Part shown: one piece after another, positions 35,067-47,823 of the stretch
Numbering within the stretch: the stretch's first letter is position 1
How the letters are laid out: each line of letters opens with the position of its first letter
From: Candidatus Gastranaerophilales bacterium
GTDB lineage: Bacteria; Cyanobacteriota; Vampirovibrionia; Gastranaerophilales; Gastranaerophilaceae
DNA: 64,000 nt
Reading direction: 5' to 3'
Assembly: GCA_944323395.1 (NCBI GenBank)
Contig: CALUSI010000007.1
Coordinates: 1-64,000, forward strand
Program-made: the position numbers and the translations under genes
Notes under the pieces: model-generated
Told to the model about the DNA's origin: nothing
The model's database searches: none
What the model saw: the letters and a program-made list of their open reading frames with translations, nothing else

Positions 35067-36260
35067 TTAAAACATTGAAAAAAGACTGCCAAAATATGCC
35101 TTATATCCGTTTACGGCAACCATTGCTACTATTATACCGACAAATATAAGCATAATAGGTTCTACAACCTGTAAAAGTACATTCATAGAAACTTCTAATT
35201 TATTTTTATAGTCTAAGGCAACGGTTTTTAACATTTTATCAAGTTCTCCGGCTTTTTCACCTGCCGTAATTTGAGACATCGCATAACTTGAAAATAACCC
35301 GGTAACACCAAGCGCTGTAGCAACTTCGCATCCATTGTATACCATATTTTCTGCTTTTTTTAACTTGTTATTTATCTCTGGCACATTAATTACTGAAGCA
35401 GACAAATTGATTGATTCAGCAGATGTAATGCCTGCAGAATATGCAAGCGAAAAGACAGAAAAGAAATTTAAAAAATAATAGCACTTCATCAAATTCCCAA
35501 ATATTCTAATATTCATAATAAAAGAAATAAAATTATTAAAAAGTCTTTTATTTTTGTATATATAAAAACATCCTGCTAAGAAAACAGCATAAATAACTAT
35601 AATTTTTATAATTGCTGTAACTAACAACATAAGTAAAGCCGAAAAACAAACTCCTGTACCCATAAGAGAAAAAGCTTTAAGTATAAAGAACTTAAAAAGT
35701 AAGGCAACTGCAATAGCCATAAAAAAAATGCAAGTCGGGTATGTTAATTTGGCAATTAAATTTGATTTTATTTCTTCTTCACGTTTGATGTTTATTAATA
35801 TATCAGAAAGTATTTCATCTAATTTACCAGCTTGTTCTCCTGCAACAATTAAAGCCGTATATGCTTTACCAAGCACATTTGAATAATTCGCCATTGCTTC
35901 TTTTAAAGATTTTCCTTTTTCTATTTTTTTTACAATATAAGAGGCGAACAATTTAACCTGTTGTTTTGTAGATGAATTTGCAATCGACTTAAAAATATCA
36001 AGAACAGGCAGCGCTGATTTATATAGGAAATAGAAAGAATTAAAAAACTCTTTTTTTTCTTGAAGAGAAAAAGGTAATATACTATCAGATAAAATTATTC
36101 CTTTATTACTTAATGTATTTCTAAACTCCTCTTTTATTTCGAGTATAGTGTACCCTTGTTTTTCAAGTTTAAGAGCAGCTTCAGATATACCAGAAGCATT
36201 AATGAAACCTTGAGCAACCTTATTTTGTTTATTTTTAACTCTATAAAAAAACCTAGCCAT
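35067..36260 (-). CDS. Type II secretion/type IV pilus inner-membrane protein (GspF/PilC family)
   Basis: 397 residues with two T2SSF domains: residues ~60-190 (EFFNSFYFLYKSALPVLDIF, then AGEQAGKLDEILSD) and ~265-390 (FSVFSLAYSAGITSAESINL, then ITAGEKAGELDKML), and three membrane helices. GspF/PilC is the inner-membrane platform of pilus or secretion assembly. The N-terminal ~50 residues are the usual helical lead. No pilB, pilT or pilin gene is adjacent, so the rest of the machine is elsewhere. Confidence 0.9.
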   Translation of the reverse strand: MARFFYRVKNKQNKVAQGFINASGISEAALKLEKQGYTILEIKEEFRNTLSNKGIILSDSILPFSLQEKKEFFNSFYFLYKSALPVLDIFKSIANSSTKQQVKLFASYIVKKIEKGKSLKEAMANYSNVLGKAYTALIVAGEQAGKLDEILSDILINIKREEEIKSNLIAKLTYPTCIFFMAIAVALLFKFFILKAFSLMGTGVCFSALLMLLVTAIIKIIVIYAVFLAGCFYIYKNKRLFNNFISFIMNIRIFGNLMKCYYFLNFFSVFSLAYSAGITSAESINLSASVINVPEINNKLKKAENMVYNGCEVATALGVTGLFSSYAMSQITAGEKAGELDKMLKTVALDYKNKLEVSMNVLLQVVEPIMLIFVGIIVAMVAVNGYKAYFGSLFSMF

Positions 36261-36337
36261 AAAGCAATTATATATGATTATTTACAATAAAAAAAGACAG
36301 TTGATTACAATATAATTTTTTGTGCTACGATATTCGT

Positions 36338-37120
36338 ATGAGTAACTATATATTACCGTTAATTTTAACTTTATTTGCCGGAATGTCGACCTTATTGGGA
36401 GGGTTTATAACTTTCTTTGTAAAAAGAAATAACCTGAAAGCTCTTTCTATAGGTTTAGGCTTTTCTGCGGGCGTAATGGTATATATAAGTCTAAGTGAAC
36501 TTATGAATGAAGCACCACAAATGCTAAGCAGTTTTTATAGTTCAATCCCATCAAAAGCATTAGCATTTATTGGATTCTTATTCGGTATAGTTATTGCAAT
36601 TCTTATTGACTATTTTATACCTGATCATATTGAGTCGGACTTTTTAAATACATCAAAAAAATATCAAAGACAAAAGATAAGAAGAGCAGGATTAATTACT
36701 GCACTTGCTGTAACATTGCACAATTTTCCTGAAGGTATCGCAACATTTTTGGTATCTAGCCAAGATTTAAGATTAGGTATACCCGTCGCAATAGCAATTG
36801 CAATACATAATATTCCTGAAGGAATAGCTATAGCACTTCCTATTTTTCATTCTACGGGCAAAAAAAGATTAGCTATTTTATATACATTTTTATCAGGAAT
36901 ATCTGAACCCATAGGCGGGTTAATCGGAGTTTTACTTTTAAGAACAATAATGCCAGCCCAAGCTGTAGGCATAATGACAGCAGCCGTCGCAGGTATTATG
37001 GTATATATTTCATTTGATACACTGTTACCTTTAGCAAGAGAATACGGTGAAAACCATCACGTAATTATTGGCATCGTATCGGGAATGTTAATTATGAGTT
37101 TAGGATTAATTTTCCTATAA
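36338..37120 (+). CDS. ZIP-family metal transporter (ZupT-like)
   Basis: 260 residues from the ATG at 36338, which starts the first helix cleanly (MSNYILPLILTLFAGMSTLL); an in-frame start 18 bases earlier is less likely. About eight helices. The ZIP metal site is seen in helix IV and V: VTLHNFPEGIATF and AIAIHNIPEGIAIALP. It imports zinc or other divalent metals. The ATG has no Shine-Dalgarno sequence and a TACGAT 6 bases upstream. Its end overlaps the opposing GNAT gene by 6 bases. Confidence 0.92.
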   Translation: MSNYILPLILTLFAGMSTLLGGFITFFVKRNNLKALSIGLGFSAGVMVYISLSELMNEAPQMLSSFYSSIPSKALAFIGFLFGIVIAILIDYFIPDHIESDFLNTSKKYQRQKIRRAGLITALAVTLHNFPEGIATFLVSSQDLRLGIPVAIAIAIHNIPEGIAIALPIFHSTGKKRLAILYTFLSGISEPIGGLIGVLLLRTIMPAQAVGIMTAAVAGIMVYISFDTLLPLAREYGENHHVIIGIVSGMLIMSLGLIFL

Positions 37121-37606
37121 TTTAAACTCCATAATATAATCATCCATAACAAAGCCTTTTCCTATATCGGTAACAACGGAATCAATTGTATGAAATCCCC
37201 ATTTTTCATACGCTTTAATGGTATTTGTATTATTCTTGTTTACAGTAAGTTGAATAGATTTTTTATTGTGTTGAAGAGCAATTTGTTTAATTTTATTAAA
37301 AGCTCCTTTTCCGCAGCCTAAACCTCTAAAATCTTTCTTTATGTATAGTTTTGAAAGAAAAAGGTAATCATCTTTAATAGAAACGCCAAAATAACCTATT
37401 ATATTACCGTTATCTTCCAAAATATTGTAGATATATCTTTCATTTTCCAATTGTTCTTTAATAGCGGCATAGGATTGGAATTTATCAATCATATAATCAA
37501 TTTGTTCATCAGAAAGTATTACAGGCCAATATTCGTGCCAAATTTCAGAAGTCAATTGAGCAAGTTGTTTTACTTCTTCATCTGTTTTTATATTTAAGAA
37601 ATTCAT
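37115..37606 (-). CDS. GNAT-family N-acetyltransferase
   Basis: 163 residues from the ATG at 37606, chosen because GAGGTGG lies just upstream; a longer frame would run into the next gene. The acetyl-CoA loop is FRGLGCGKGAF (about 113-123), and the late motif KAYEKWGFHTIDSV is typical of GNAT proteins. The acceptor is unknown. It follows the histidine phosphatase by 10 bases and is probably co-transcribed with it. Confidence 0.85.
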   Translation of the reverse strand: MNFLNIKTDEEVKQLAQLTSEIWHEYWPVILSDEQIDYMIDKFQSYAAIKEQLENERYIYNILEDNGNIIGYFGVSIKDDYLFLSKLYIKKDFRGLGCGKGAFNKIKQIALQHNKKSIQLTVNKNNTNTIKAYEKWGFHTIDSVVTDIGKGFVMDDYIMEFKL

Positions 37607-37616
37607 AATCCACCTC

Positions 37617-38240
37617 TTATATAGGAATATAAGAATAATACACCAAACTGGCAAAATCTTCAAAATAACTTATTTGAGTAGCGCTGCCTGTCGGGACATA
37701 AAGTTTAAACTGACTACTGTGCGGAATATTCAAAGCATTTGCAACTGCAGCTTGAATTACTTCGCCATGTGTAACAATAATCAATCGTTTATGTAAGTTA
37801 TCCGCGATAATTTTATTAAGAACTTTATCAACTCTTTTGTTAAAAGTATCAAGAGATTCAGCGCCTTTCGGACAAAAATTTTCCGGATCTTCATGAAACT
37901 TATCAAGCAAGTTAGGATACTTTACGGTTATTTCTTCAAAAGACAAGCCACTCCACTCACCTGCTTTTCTATTTGACAAATCAGGTAAGATTTCAAAATC
38001 GTGTTCGCAAACATCAGATAATATTTGTGCACTTTGAACAGTTCTTAATGCTGAACTGGCATATATTTTATCAATTTTGAGTCCTTTGTTATAAACCCAC
38101 TGTGAAATTTTTTCCATTTCATATTTACCGTTTGCATTTATAGCAGGGTAATTTTCATCATCAAAAAAACGGTTTTCTTCTGTATTTATTGTTGCGCCAT
38201 GTCTTATAAAAGTAATTTTGCATTTTCTCTTAAATAACAT
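37617..38240 (-). CDS. Histidine phosphatase family protein (phosphoglycerate-mutase-like)
   Basis: 207 residues. The catalytic RHG motif is ITFIRHGATINTEE (His13), the second histidine lies in IIVTHGEVIQAA, and YASSALRTVQSAQIL is the conserved second block. Relatives include alpha-ribazole phosphatase CobC and broad-specificity phosphatases; which one cannot be told. It is the first gene of a two-gene unit with the GNAT gene and is divergent from gyrB. Confidence 0.87.
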   Translation of the reverse strand: MLFKRKCKITFIRHGATINTEENRFFDDENYPAINANGKYEMEKISQWVYNKGLKIDKIYASSALRTVQSAQILSDVCEHDFEILPDLSNRKAGEWSGLSFEEITVKYPNLLDKFHEDPENFCPKGAESLDTFNKRVDKVLNKIIADNLHKRLIIVTHGEVIQAAVANALNIPHSSQFKLYVPTGSATQISYFEDFASLVYYSYIPI

Positions 38241-38385
38241 TAGTTAACTTTTCTCCTTGCTAAAATTTACTAATTTTTTAATTCCCTGTTTTATCATTTT
38301 TATAAACAGTTAAGCAATAGTAATAAAATGGCATTGAGGTAATTTTTGTAGTACAATATTAACGATGAGTAGAGTTGGGGTTTAA

Positions 38386-40836
<2,451 letters not shown>

Positions 40837-40847
40837 CAAAAATATAT

Positions 40848-40880
40848 AAATATTGTGCCTATAAAAGGGCACAATATATT
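40848..40880 (+). terminator. Intrinsic terminator after gyrB
   Basis: ATATTGTGCC pairs with GGCACAATAT around an A-rich loop, followed by a T-rich stretch. It lies between the gyrB stop and the GTG start of the TPR gene. Confidence 0.65.
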
Positions 40881-40899
40881 TATAAATATGAGGTATTGA

Positions 40900-41997
40900 G
40901 TGAACCTAATAATAAAACTTTTAAAATTGAGAATAACAAAAGTCATTTTATCTCTGCTTATGGTTGCATTTTTTCTTTCTCTATATTTTTGCAGAGATTG
41001 GTATTTTGTGCAGTATCATAAATGCATAGGGTTTTATTATGTACATAAAGGTGACAAGGCATATAAAGATAAGAAATATCAAAAAGCAATCGATAATTAT
41101 AAAATTGCATTAAGAAATTATCCGGGTCATTCTAGAGCCAGTTGCAATCTTGGCAACATATATGTAAGTTTTGAAAATTATTATGAAGCAGTAAATGCGT
41201 ATGAAAATGCTTTAAAATACAGTCCTAATTTTATGGTTTGCAGAATGGACTTGGGAATAATCTTATCAGAAAAAATGGCTGACTATGATAAAGCAATTCA
41301 GGAATATGGAAGAGTTGCAAATGCAAATCCTTTTACTATAAACATTCCGTTTGTCTTCAATAATAAAAAAACAACAAAAGAGAACAAAGGTCTTGCCTAT
41401 TACAATATGGGATTAGCATACAGAGGCAAAGCTGTATATATGGGAGATAAATCAAGCACAGCTATAAAGTATTTAAAGAAAGCAAAAGAATCATATGAAA
41501 AAGCTGAAGAATATTTGAAAAATAATTTTGATAATACATATAATTTAGCGTTAACAAATCATCTTTTAGGTGATTATAATTCTGCAGCACAAGAATACTG
41601 TGATGCAATAAATATAAAACCTGATAGTTTTGAAGCACATTATAATTTTGCACTTCTTTTAAGAAGCATGAACAAAAACAAAGAAGCACTTGCAGAATTT
41701 GAAAAAACAACAATCTTACTTGATTATTACGGTAATGAGACAAGAAATAAATATGTATTTGGAATAATAAATGAAATAAAAAGAAGAATACTTAATGAAG
41801 GTAATTATGATTATCTCAAAGAACGAGATGAAATAACAGCATTAAGAGATGAAGATATAACCTACACAAACGGAAAAGTTTTAGTATCAAAACAAAAAAA
41901 CTTTAAAATGAATGAACTTCTAAAGTGCACATATGATAAAGACATGAAAAATATACAAGATGATTCAAAAAGAACAAAATATAGATTTTTTAAATAA
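40900..41997 (+). CDS. Membrane-anchored TPR protein
   Basis: 365 residues starting with GTG at 40900, supported by GAGG upstream. One N-terminal membrane helix (about residues 14-31) is followed by at least five TPR units from about residue 50, for example KGDKAYKDKKYQKAIDNYKI and GNIYVSFENYYEAVNAYENA. The C-terminal ~60 residues are charged. It probably scaffolds a protein complex at the membrane. It overlaps the diguanylate cyclase by 38 bases, so the two are likely to work together. Confidence 0.82.
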   Translation: MNLIIKLLKLRITKVILSLLMVAFFLSLYFCRDWYFVQYHKCIGFYYVHKGDKAYKDKKYQKAIDNYKIALRNYPGHSRASCNLGNIYVSFENYYEAVNAYENALKYSPNFMVCRMDLGIILSEKMADYDKAIQEYGRVANANPFTINIPFVFNNKKTTKENKGLAYYNMGLAYRGKAVYMGDKSSTAIKYLKKAKESYEKAEEYLKNNFDNTYNLALTNHLLGDYNSAAQEYCDAINIKPDSFEAHYNFALLLRSMNKNKEALAEFEKTTILLDYYGNETRNKYVFGIINEIKRRILNEGNYDYLKERDEITALRDEDITYTNGKVLVSKQKNFKMNELLKCTYDKDMKNIQDDSKRTKYRFFK

Positions 41998-43399
41998 ACT
42001 ATCAAGCATATTAACTAAAAAAATCTCACCATCAAATACAATTGGCGAGATAAACAAACTATTCAGAGCATATCTCAATATAGACAAAGCCGAATTTGTA
42101 ATATGGGATAATAATAATATGGCTTTAAGAGATTTTGTATGTGACTGGAAACTTTTTGATAGTGATATCAAGGAGAAAGGAATAAATACAATATACGGAA
42201 GTCTCGCAATTACGGAAGGAAAAAGATTTTTCTTTAACGATTCAGAGTTTGACTGTAATTTAAATGAAGAAGAACAATATAGAATCCTGGAACTAAAATC
42301 AGAACAAAACAATATAATATATCCGCTTGTTTCAAACGGGGAAGTTTTTGGATTAATGAATGTGTATACAGAAAAAAATGCATTCACAAAAGAGTTTTTT
42401 ACTATTTTGAATATTTCATCAAAGTTAATATCAGGTGCAATTATAAACTATATATTAAATGAGCAAATGGAAATAAGCCTGAACTTCTATAAAGCAATGA
42501 AGGACATAGCTAAGATAATAGAAAGCCAATATGAACTATCATATATTATTCCATTAATCGGAGAAATGATAGACAGATTTATGACCTCACATTTAATATA
42601 TATATTTATATACAAAGAAGACAAATATAAACTTGTTTGGCCAAATGCCTGTAAAGATGAAAATGTATATAAATTATTGGAAAAAATAAATCAAACTACA
42701 GAGTTTATATTATCTGAAAATAGTAAGATAGGTGTTTTCCCTCTTATAAGCGAAGAAAATATATTAGGGGCAATTGTAGCATATAGCAATATAGAAAAAC
42801 TTCTGCAAAAAGATATAGATTACCTTACACAATTGACAAGACAATCAGGTCTAACAATACATAGAGCAAATGTATATGCAGAAGTATTAAAATATGCAAC
42901 ATTAGATGCATTAACAGGCTTAAATAACAGAAGACAGTTTGAAATAAGATTAAAACAAGAAGTATCAAACAGTAAAAGAAATAATATTCCATTATGCTGT
43001 ATGATGATTGACGTAGATTATTTCAAGAAGGTAAATGATACCTATGGACACGCAGCAGGTGATTGCGTATTAAAGCAAGTTTCAGAAGTTATAAAAAATG
43101 AAATAAGAGAATATGATATTGCTTGCAGATACGGCGGCGAAGAATTTTTTATAATACTCCCACAAACAAAACTTGCAGAAGCAACATCAGTTGCACAAAG
43201 ATTAAGAAAAGTCATAGAAGAATCCAAAATGGATATAAAAGAAGCAGAGATAAATGGTATATCCTATATAAAAGTAACTGCAAGTATAGGTGTATGCGAA
43301 TACAATAATACAATGAGCGCAAATGCCTTTTCACAAAAAGCAGATAAAGCCTTATATGAAGCAAAAACAACAGGAAGGAACAGAGTAATTGTTGTATAA
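41960..43399 (+). CDS. Diguanylate cyclase (GAF-like sensor plus GGDEF)
   Basis: 479 residues. The C-terminal GGDEF domain (about 310-478) has the active-site motif GGEEF at 392-396, preceded by DALTGLNNRRQFE. An RxxD inhibitory site (REYD) lies exactly five residues before GGEEF, so product inhibition is expected. The first ~300 residues form one or two GAF-like domains without a membrane helix, suggesting a soluble sensor. It makes cyclic di-GMP from two GTP. It overlaps the TPR gene upstream and is followed by a lytic transglycosylase. Confidence 0.9.
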   Translation: MIQKEQNIDFLNKLSSILTKKISPSNTIGEINKLFRAYLNIDKAEFVIWDNNNMALRDFVCDWKLFDSDIKEKGINTIYGSLAITEGKRFFFNDSEFDCNLNEEEQYRILELKSEQNNIIYPLVSNGEVFGLMNVYTEKNAFTKEFFTILNISSKLISGAIINYILNEQMEISLNFYKAMKDIAKIIESQYELSYIIPLIGEMIDRFMTSHLIYIFIYKEDKYKLVWPNACKDENVYKLLEKINQTTEFILSENSKIGVFPLISEENILGAIVAYSNIEKLLQKDIDYLTQLTRQSGLTIHRANVYAEVLKYATLDALTGLNNRRQFEIRLKQEVSNSKRNNIPLCCMMIDVDYFKKVNDTYGHAAGDCVLKQVSEVIKNEIREYDIACRYGGEEFFIILPQTKLAEATSVAQRLRKVIEESKMDIKEAEINGISYIKVTASIGVCEYNNTMSANAFSQKADKALYEAKTTGRNRVIVV

Positions 43400-43447
43400 A
43401 AAATATATTTTATAATATATTAGGAAAAGGAATGTAAAGAATAGTTT

Positions 43448-45436
43448 ATGAAGTATCTAAAATATATAATCGGAATATTAATAATAGTAGTGCCTTGCAT
43501 AGTAACGGTACTTATTTATAACGATAAAATAACACAAAATTCACCATTATATTACAAACAAGGAGTCCAATTTTATAATGATGGCGACTATTCGAATGCA
43601 TACTATAACTTTGGGAAAATAAAATGGATTAGCCCATTATACCCGGCAGCATTATACAAACAAGCCAAAAGTGCTCAAAAAGTTGGAGACTTCAAAACAG
43701 CCGCTATTAAATACAAACTATTTTTGGAAAAATTACCTAATTCTATTTTTGATTTAAAAACAAAACTAAATTTAGGAAAAAGTTATTTTTATTCCAAACA
43801 ATATCAAGAAGCCAAAATACAATTTGAAGAATTATATAAAAAAGCAGACAACCTGGGAACGGAGGAAGTATTTTTTCTTGGACTAATTGAAAAGAATAAT
43901 GACAAGAAGCAAGCATATGAATATTTTAAAGGATACTTAGAATCAGCACTATCAAATAAAGCACTTAATAATAACTATATATTATCTTCTGCAGAGGAAC
44001 TATCTTCTTTAGGTTATGAGTTAAGTTCAAAGGATAAGCTATTATTGGGTAAAGCTTATTACAAAACGGATAAGTATAAAAAAGCATTAGAATATCTGTC
44101 TCAAATTCCAATTAGCAGCTGTTGGGATTACTTTGTACTAGCAAATCATTATGCAGGTAACAAAGTTATTGCCAAAAAATTGATAGAAAGCGGGTTACCA
44201 ATATATTCTGCTCTATCAGAAGAAGAAAATTTACATGAAATATATGATATATATGCATCTTACCTAATTGGAACAAAGAAGAAAAACTGGACTCAAATAT
44301 TAAAAACAGTAAAAGAAAAATCAATAAAAGGAGAAGACTATGTTCTATATCAATTGGCAGAAATTTCTCCTCAAGAAGAAGGAATAATACTATACAATGA
44401 AATAATAAAAAAATATCCTGAAAGTAAATATGGTCCTGATGCTATATGGAAAGTATTTTGGGATAAATACAAGAAAAGAGATTATAAGAGTGCAGAGCAA
44501 CTTGCAATAAAACACATTAATACATATAAAAACATAGACTCAACACCTAAAATTGCATTTTGGCTTGCTAAAACAGCGATTAAGCAAAATAAGTTATCAG
44601 AAGCACATAATTATTTATCAAAAATAACTAATAAATATCCTGACAATTATTACGGGTTAAGAGCAGAAAATATCTTAAACAAAAAAAATGATTTTTGGAC
44701 AACGAATAATACAAATAAAATTCCATCACAAAAAGATGAAATAGAGTTTCCTATATCAATGTCACAATTTGAAATAAAAGATATAAAAATGATTAATACT
44801 CTATTTGAAATGGGTGATTATGAAATATGGAGTGATGCTAATTTCAATAACCCTATAGTGGAAAGTTGGTTTGCACTAAAAAGGGATAAAAAAGCTAAAT
44901 CAATAGTACTTGCCAGAGATGAAATAGATAAAATGGACATAAAACCGCCATTTATAAGTGCCTCATATAAATTAGCATATCCAAGACATTGGGTAGATGA
45001 AATTAATATTGCAGGTAATAAATTAGAACTTGATCCATATTTAATAGCTTCTCTTATAAGAGAAGAAAGTTATTACAATGAATATGCAAAAAGTCCAACC
45101 GGAGCAATTGGTCTAATGCAACTGATGCCACAAACGGCAAATTATATGATTTCCAAATTAACAACAGATATGAACGCACTTAAAAACATAGAAAACCCAA
45201 GAACAAACTTATACATAGGATGTAATTACTTAAAATATCTAAAAGAACAATTTAATGATGATTTAATGGTAATAGCAGCATATAATGGCGGAGAAGGTTC
45301 TGTAAGAAGATGGATAAAAAAATACGGAACAGATGACTATGATGAATTTATAGAGGAAATTCCATACGAAGAGACTCAAAACTATGTAAAAAAAGTTTTC
45401 AGAAGTTACCATATGTATCAAAAAATATATCAATAA
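43448..45436 (+). CDS. Soluble-type lytic transglycosylase (Slt70-like) with TPR/helical superhelix
   Basis: 662 residues. An N-terminal membrane helix or signal anchor (about 4-24) is followed by ~480 residues of helical repeats, and a C-terminal SLT domain (about 520-655). The catalytic glutamate is expected at 540 in IREESYYN. GAIGLMQLMPQTA, NLYIGCNYL and IAAYNGGEGSVRRW are the other SLT motifs. The enzyme cleaves glycan strands to 1,6-anhydromuropeptides. An AAGGA site precedes the ATG. Confidence 0.93.
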   Translation: MKYLKYIIGILIIVVPCIVTVLIYNDKITQNSPLYYKQGVQFYNDGDYSNAYYNFGKIKWISPLYPAALYKQAKSAQKVGDFKTAAIKYKLFLEKLPNSIFDLKTKLNLGKSYFYSKQYQEAKIQFEELYKKADNLGTEEVFFLGLIEKNNDKKQAYEYFKGYLESALSNKALNNNYILSSAEELSSLGYELSSKDKLLLGKAYYKTDKYKKALEYLSQIPISSCWDYFVLANHYAGNKVIAKKLIESGLPIYSALSEEENLHEIYDIYASYLIGTKKKNWTQILKTVKEKSIKGEDYVLYQLAEISPQEEGIILYNEIIKKYPESKYGPDAIWKVFWDKYKKRDYKSAEQLAIKHINTYKNIDSTPKIAFWLAKTAIKQNKLSEAHNYLSKITNKYPDNYYGLRAENILNKKNDFWTTNNTNKIPSQKDEIEFPISMSQFEIKDIKMINTLFEMGDYEIWSDANFNNPIVESWFALKRDKKAKSIVLARDEIDKMDIKPPFISASYKLAYPRHWVDEINIAGNKLELDPYLIASLIREESYYNEYAKSPTGAIGLMQLMPQTANYMISKLTTDMNALKNIENPRTNLYIGCNYLKYLKEQFNDDLMVIAAYNGGEGSVRRWIKKYGTDDYDEFIEEIPYEETQNYVKKVFRSYHMYQKIYQ

Positions 45437-45696
45437 AAATAGTAAAATATTTGACTTTTTTAAATATAAAATATTGTAAAAACATGTTGAAAAAAAAGTA
45501 ATACCATTTATCATATTTTTCAAACTTAATCTAAATATCAATATTATAGAAATATAATATATACCTCTGATATATTTACAAAGCAAAGAAAAAGGACTAT
45601 GATAAATAGACTTTAAAAAAGTGGAAGATAAAACATGTATTAAAATATGCAAATTATTGGGGAAAAAATCGGGATAAAAGTATTTGAGGAGATTTC
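45437..45696 (+). other. 260-base leader region before nrdD
   Basis: Very AT-rich with no supported gene. TTGACT at 45451 with a poor TATTGT 15 bases later is a possible distant promoter, and TATAAT-like sequences occur near 45556. A GAGGAG ribosome binding site lies before nrdD. No convincing NrdR box or riboswitch was recognised. Confidence 0.35.
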
Positions 45697-47823
45697 ATGG
45701 ATAAGATTGTAAAAAGAGACGGGGCAATCGTTAGTTTTGACGCAAACAAGATTGAAACAGCAATCTTAAAAGCAGCAAAAGTAACAAAAGAATTTGGCGA
45801 AAAAGAAGCAGCCAATGTAACAAGAAAAGTTGTATTAATGGCACAAGAAATTGCCAATAAAAAAGAGTCTAATTTAAAAGCGCCAACAGTAGAAGAAGTT
45901 CAAGATGCAGTTGAAGTTGCACTTTATTCATTCGGATACACTGCAACAGCAAAAGCATATATTTTATATAGAGAACAAAGAAAAAGAATCAGAGATTTTG
46001 CTTCAGGTCTAAATATTGATATGGTTGACGATTACTTATCTCAACTTGATTGGCAAGTTAATGAAAATTCTAATATGTCTTATTCAATCCAAGGTTTAAA
46101 TAACTACATTGCATCAAACATAAGTAAAAATTACTGGTTGAATAAAATTTATCCTAAAGAAATAAAAGAAGCACATCAAAATGGCGATATTCACATTCAT
46201 GACCTGAATATAATATCCGTATATTGTGTAGGCTGGGATTTAAAAGACCTTTTAATGGAAGGATTTAAAGGTGTAAAAGGAAAAGTTTCAAGTGCACCTC
46301 CAAGACATTTTAGAACAGCATTGGGTCAAATGGTAAATTTCCTATATACAATGCAAGGAGAAAGTGCGGGAGCACAAGCATTTTCAAACTTTGATACACT
46401 TCTTGCACCTTTTGTAAGATACGACGGATTAACATATGATCAAGTTAAACAATGTATTCAAGAATTTGTATTCAATATGAATGTTCCAACCAGAGTTGGT
46501 TTCCAAACTCCATTTTCAAATATTACAATGGACTTAAATGTACCATCATACTATGCAGATCAACCTGTAATAATAGGCGGTGAATACAAAGAAGAGACAT
46601 ATTCACAATTCCAAAGAGAAATGGATATGATTAATAAGGCATTCTTTGAAGTAATGATGTCAGGTGACAGTTCAGGCAGAGTATTCACATTCCCAATTCC
46701 AACATACAATATTACAAAAGACTTTGATTGGGATAATCCGAATATTGAAGGACTATGGGAAATGAGTGCAAAATATGGTATTCCATATTTCTCTAATTTC
46801 ATAAATTCAGATATGAATCCTGAAGATGCACGTTCAATGTGTTGCAGATTAAGAATTGACAACAGAGAGCTTGAATATAGAGGCGGAGGTTTATTCGGTT
46901 CAAATCCATTAACAGGCTCAATTGGTGTTGTAACAATGAATCTTCCAAGGATTGCATACTTAGCAAAAGATAAAAATGAATTCTTATCATTACTTGCAGA
47001 TAGAATGGAAATAGCAAAAAATTCTTTGGAAATAAAGAGAAAACTTCTGGAAAAATTAACAGATAATGGATTATATCCTTATACAAAATTCTATTTAAGA
47101 GATATAAAAGCAAGATTTAATGTATATTGGAAAAATCACTTCTCAACAATCGGATTAATCGGCATGAACGAAGCTTGCTTAAATTTATTCGGTAAAGGAA
47201 TTGATTCAGAAGAAGGTCAAACTTTTGCTTTAGGTGTTATGGATTTCATGAGAGATAAAATAAAAGAATATCAAATTGAAACAGGTAATAATTACAATCT
47301 TGAAGCAACTCCGGCAGAAGGTACAAGCTACAGATTAGCAAAATTAGATAAAAGAAATACACCAAAGATAATATGTGCAAATGAAAAAGAATATGATAAC
47401 GGAGCTGATCCATATTATTCTAACTCAACACATTTACCTGTAAATTATACTGATGATATATTTGAACTGCTTGATTTACAAGATGAATTGCAAACAAAAT
47501 ATACAGGCGGAACTGTTGTACATATTTTCGCAGGAGAAAGACTTTCTAATACAACAACAATGAAGAATCTTGTAAAGAAAGTATGCACAAACTACAGACT
47601 CCCCTACTTCACATTTTCACCAACATTTAGTATATGTGAAAATCATGGTTATATTCCGGGAGAACACCAAACATGTCCTGACTGCGGAAGTGAATGCGAA
47701 GTATATTCAAGAATCGTAGGATATATAAGACCAATAAGTCAATGGAATAAAGGTAAACAAGCTGAATTCAAAACAAGAAAAACCTTTGTAATTGATGAAG
47801 AAAGATGCAAATGCACTTTTTAA
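45697..47823 (+). CDS. nrdD: Anaerobic ribonucleoside-triphosphate reductase
   Basis: 708 residues. NrdD reduces NTPs to dNTPs with a glycyl radical and works only without oxygen. The N-terminal ATP cone (about 1-95; VKRDGAIVSFDANKIETAIL) gives allosteric control. The C-terminal zinc module has CxxC pairs (CPDCGSEC) and the glycyl radical site RIVGYIRP with Gly675. QGESAGAQAFSNFDTLLAPF and MCCRLRIDNRELEYRGGGLF are family blocks. It overlaps its activase nrdG by 19 bases. Confidence 0.97.
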   Translation: MDKIVKRDGAIVSFDANKIETAILKAAKVTKEFGEKEAANVTRKVVLMAQEIANKKESNLKAPTVEEVQDAVEVALYSFGYTATAKAYILYREQRKRIRDFASGLNIDMVDDYLSQLDWQVNENSNMSYSIQGLNNYIASNISKNYWLNKIYPKEIKEAHQNGDIHIHDLNIISVYCVGWDLKDLLMEGFKGVKGKVSSAPPRHFRTALGQMVNFLYTMQGESAGAQAFSNFDTLLAPFVRYDGLTYDQVKQCIQEFVFNMNVPTRVGFQTPFSNITMDLNVPSYYADQPVIIGGEYKEETYSQFQREMDMINKAFFEVMMSGDSSGRVFTFPIPTYNITKDFDWDNPNIEGLWEMSAKYGIPYFSNFINSDMNPEDARSMCCRLRIDNRELEYRGGGLFGSNPLTGSIGVVTMNLPRIAYLAKDKNEFLSLLADRMEIAKNSLEIKRKLLEKLTDNGLYPYTKFYLRDIKARFNVYWKNHFSTIGLIGMNEACLNLFGKGIDSEEGQTFALGVMDFMRDKIKEYQIETGNNYNLEATPAEGTSYRLAKLDKRNTPKIICANEKEYDNGADPYYSNSTHLPVNYTDDIFELLDLQDELQTKYTGGTVVHIFAGERLSNTTTMKNLVKKVCTNYRLPYFTFSPTFSICENHGYIPGEHQTCPDCGSECEVYSRIVGYIRPISQWNKGKQAEFKTRKTFVIDEERCKCTF

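Noticed and set aside
45437-45696. NrdR box or riboswitch upstream of nrdD
   Set aside because: Only AT-rich partial matches such as CTAAATATCAATATTATAG; no pair with helical spacing and no conserved aptamer fold recognised.
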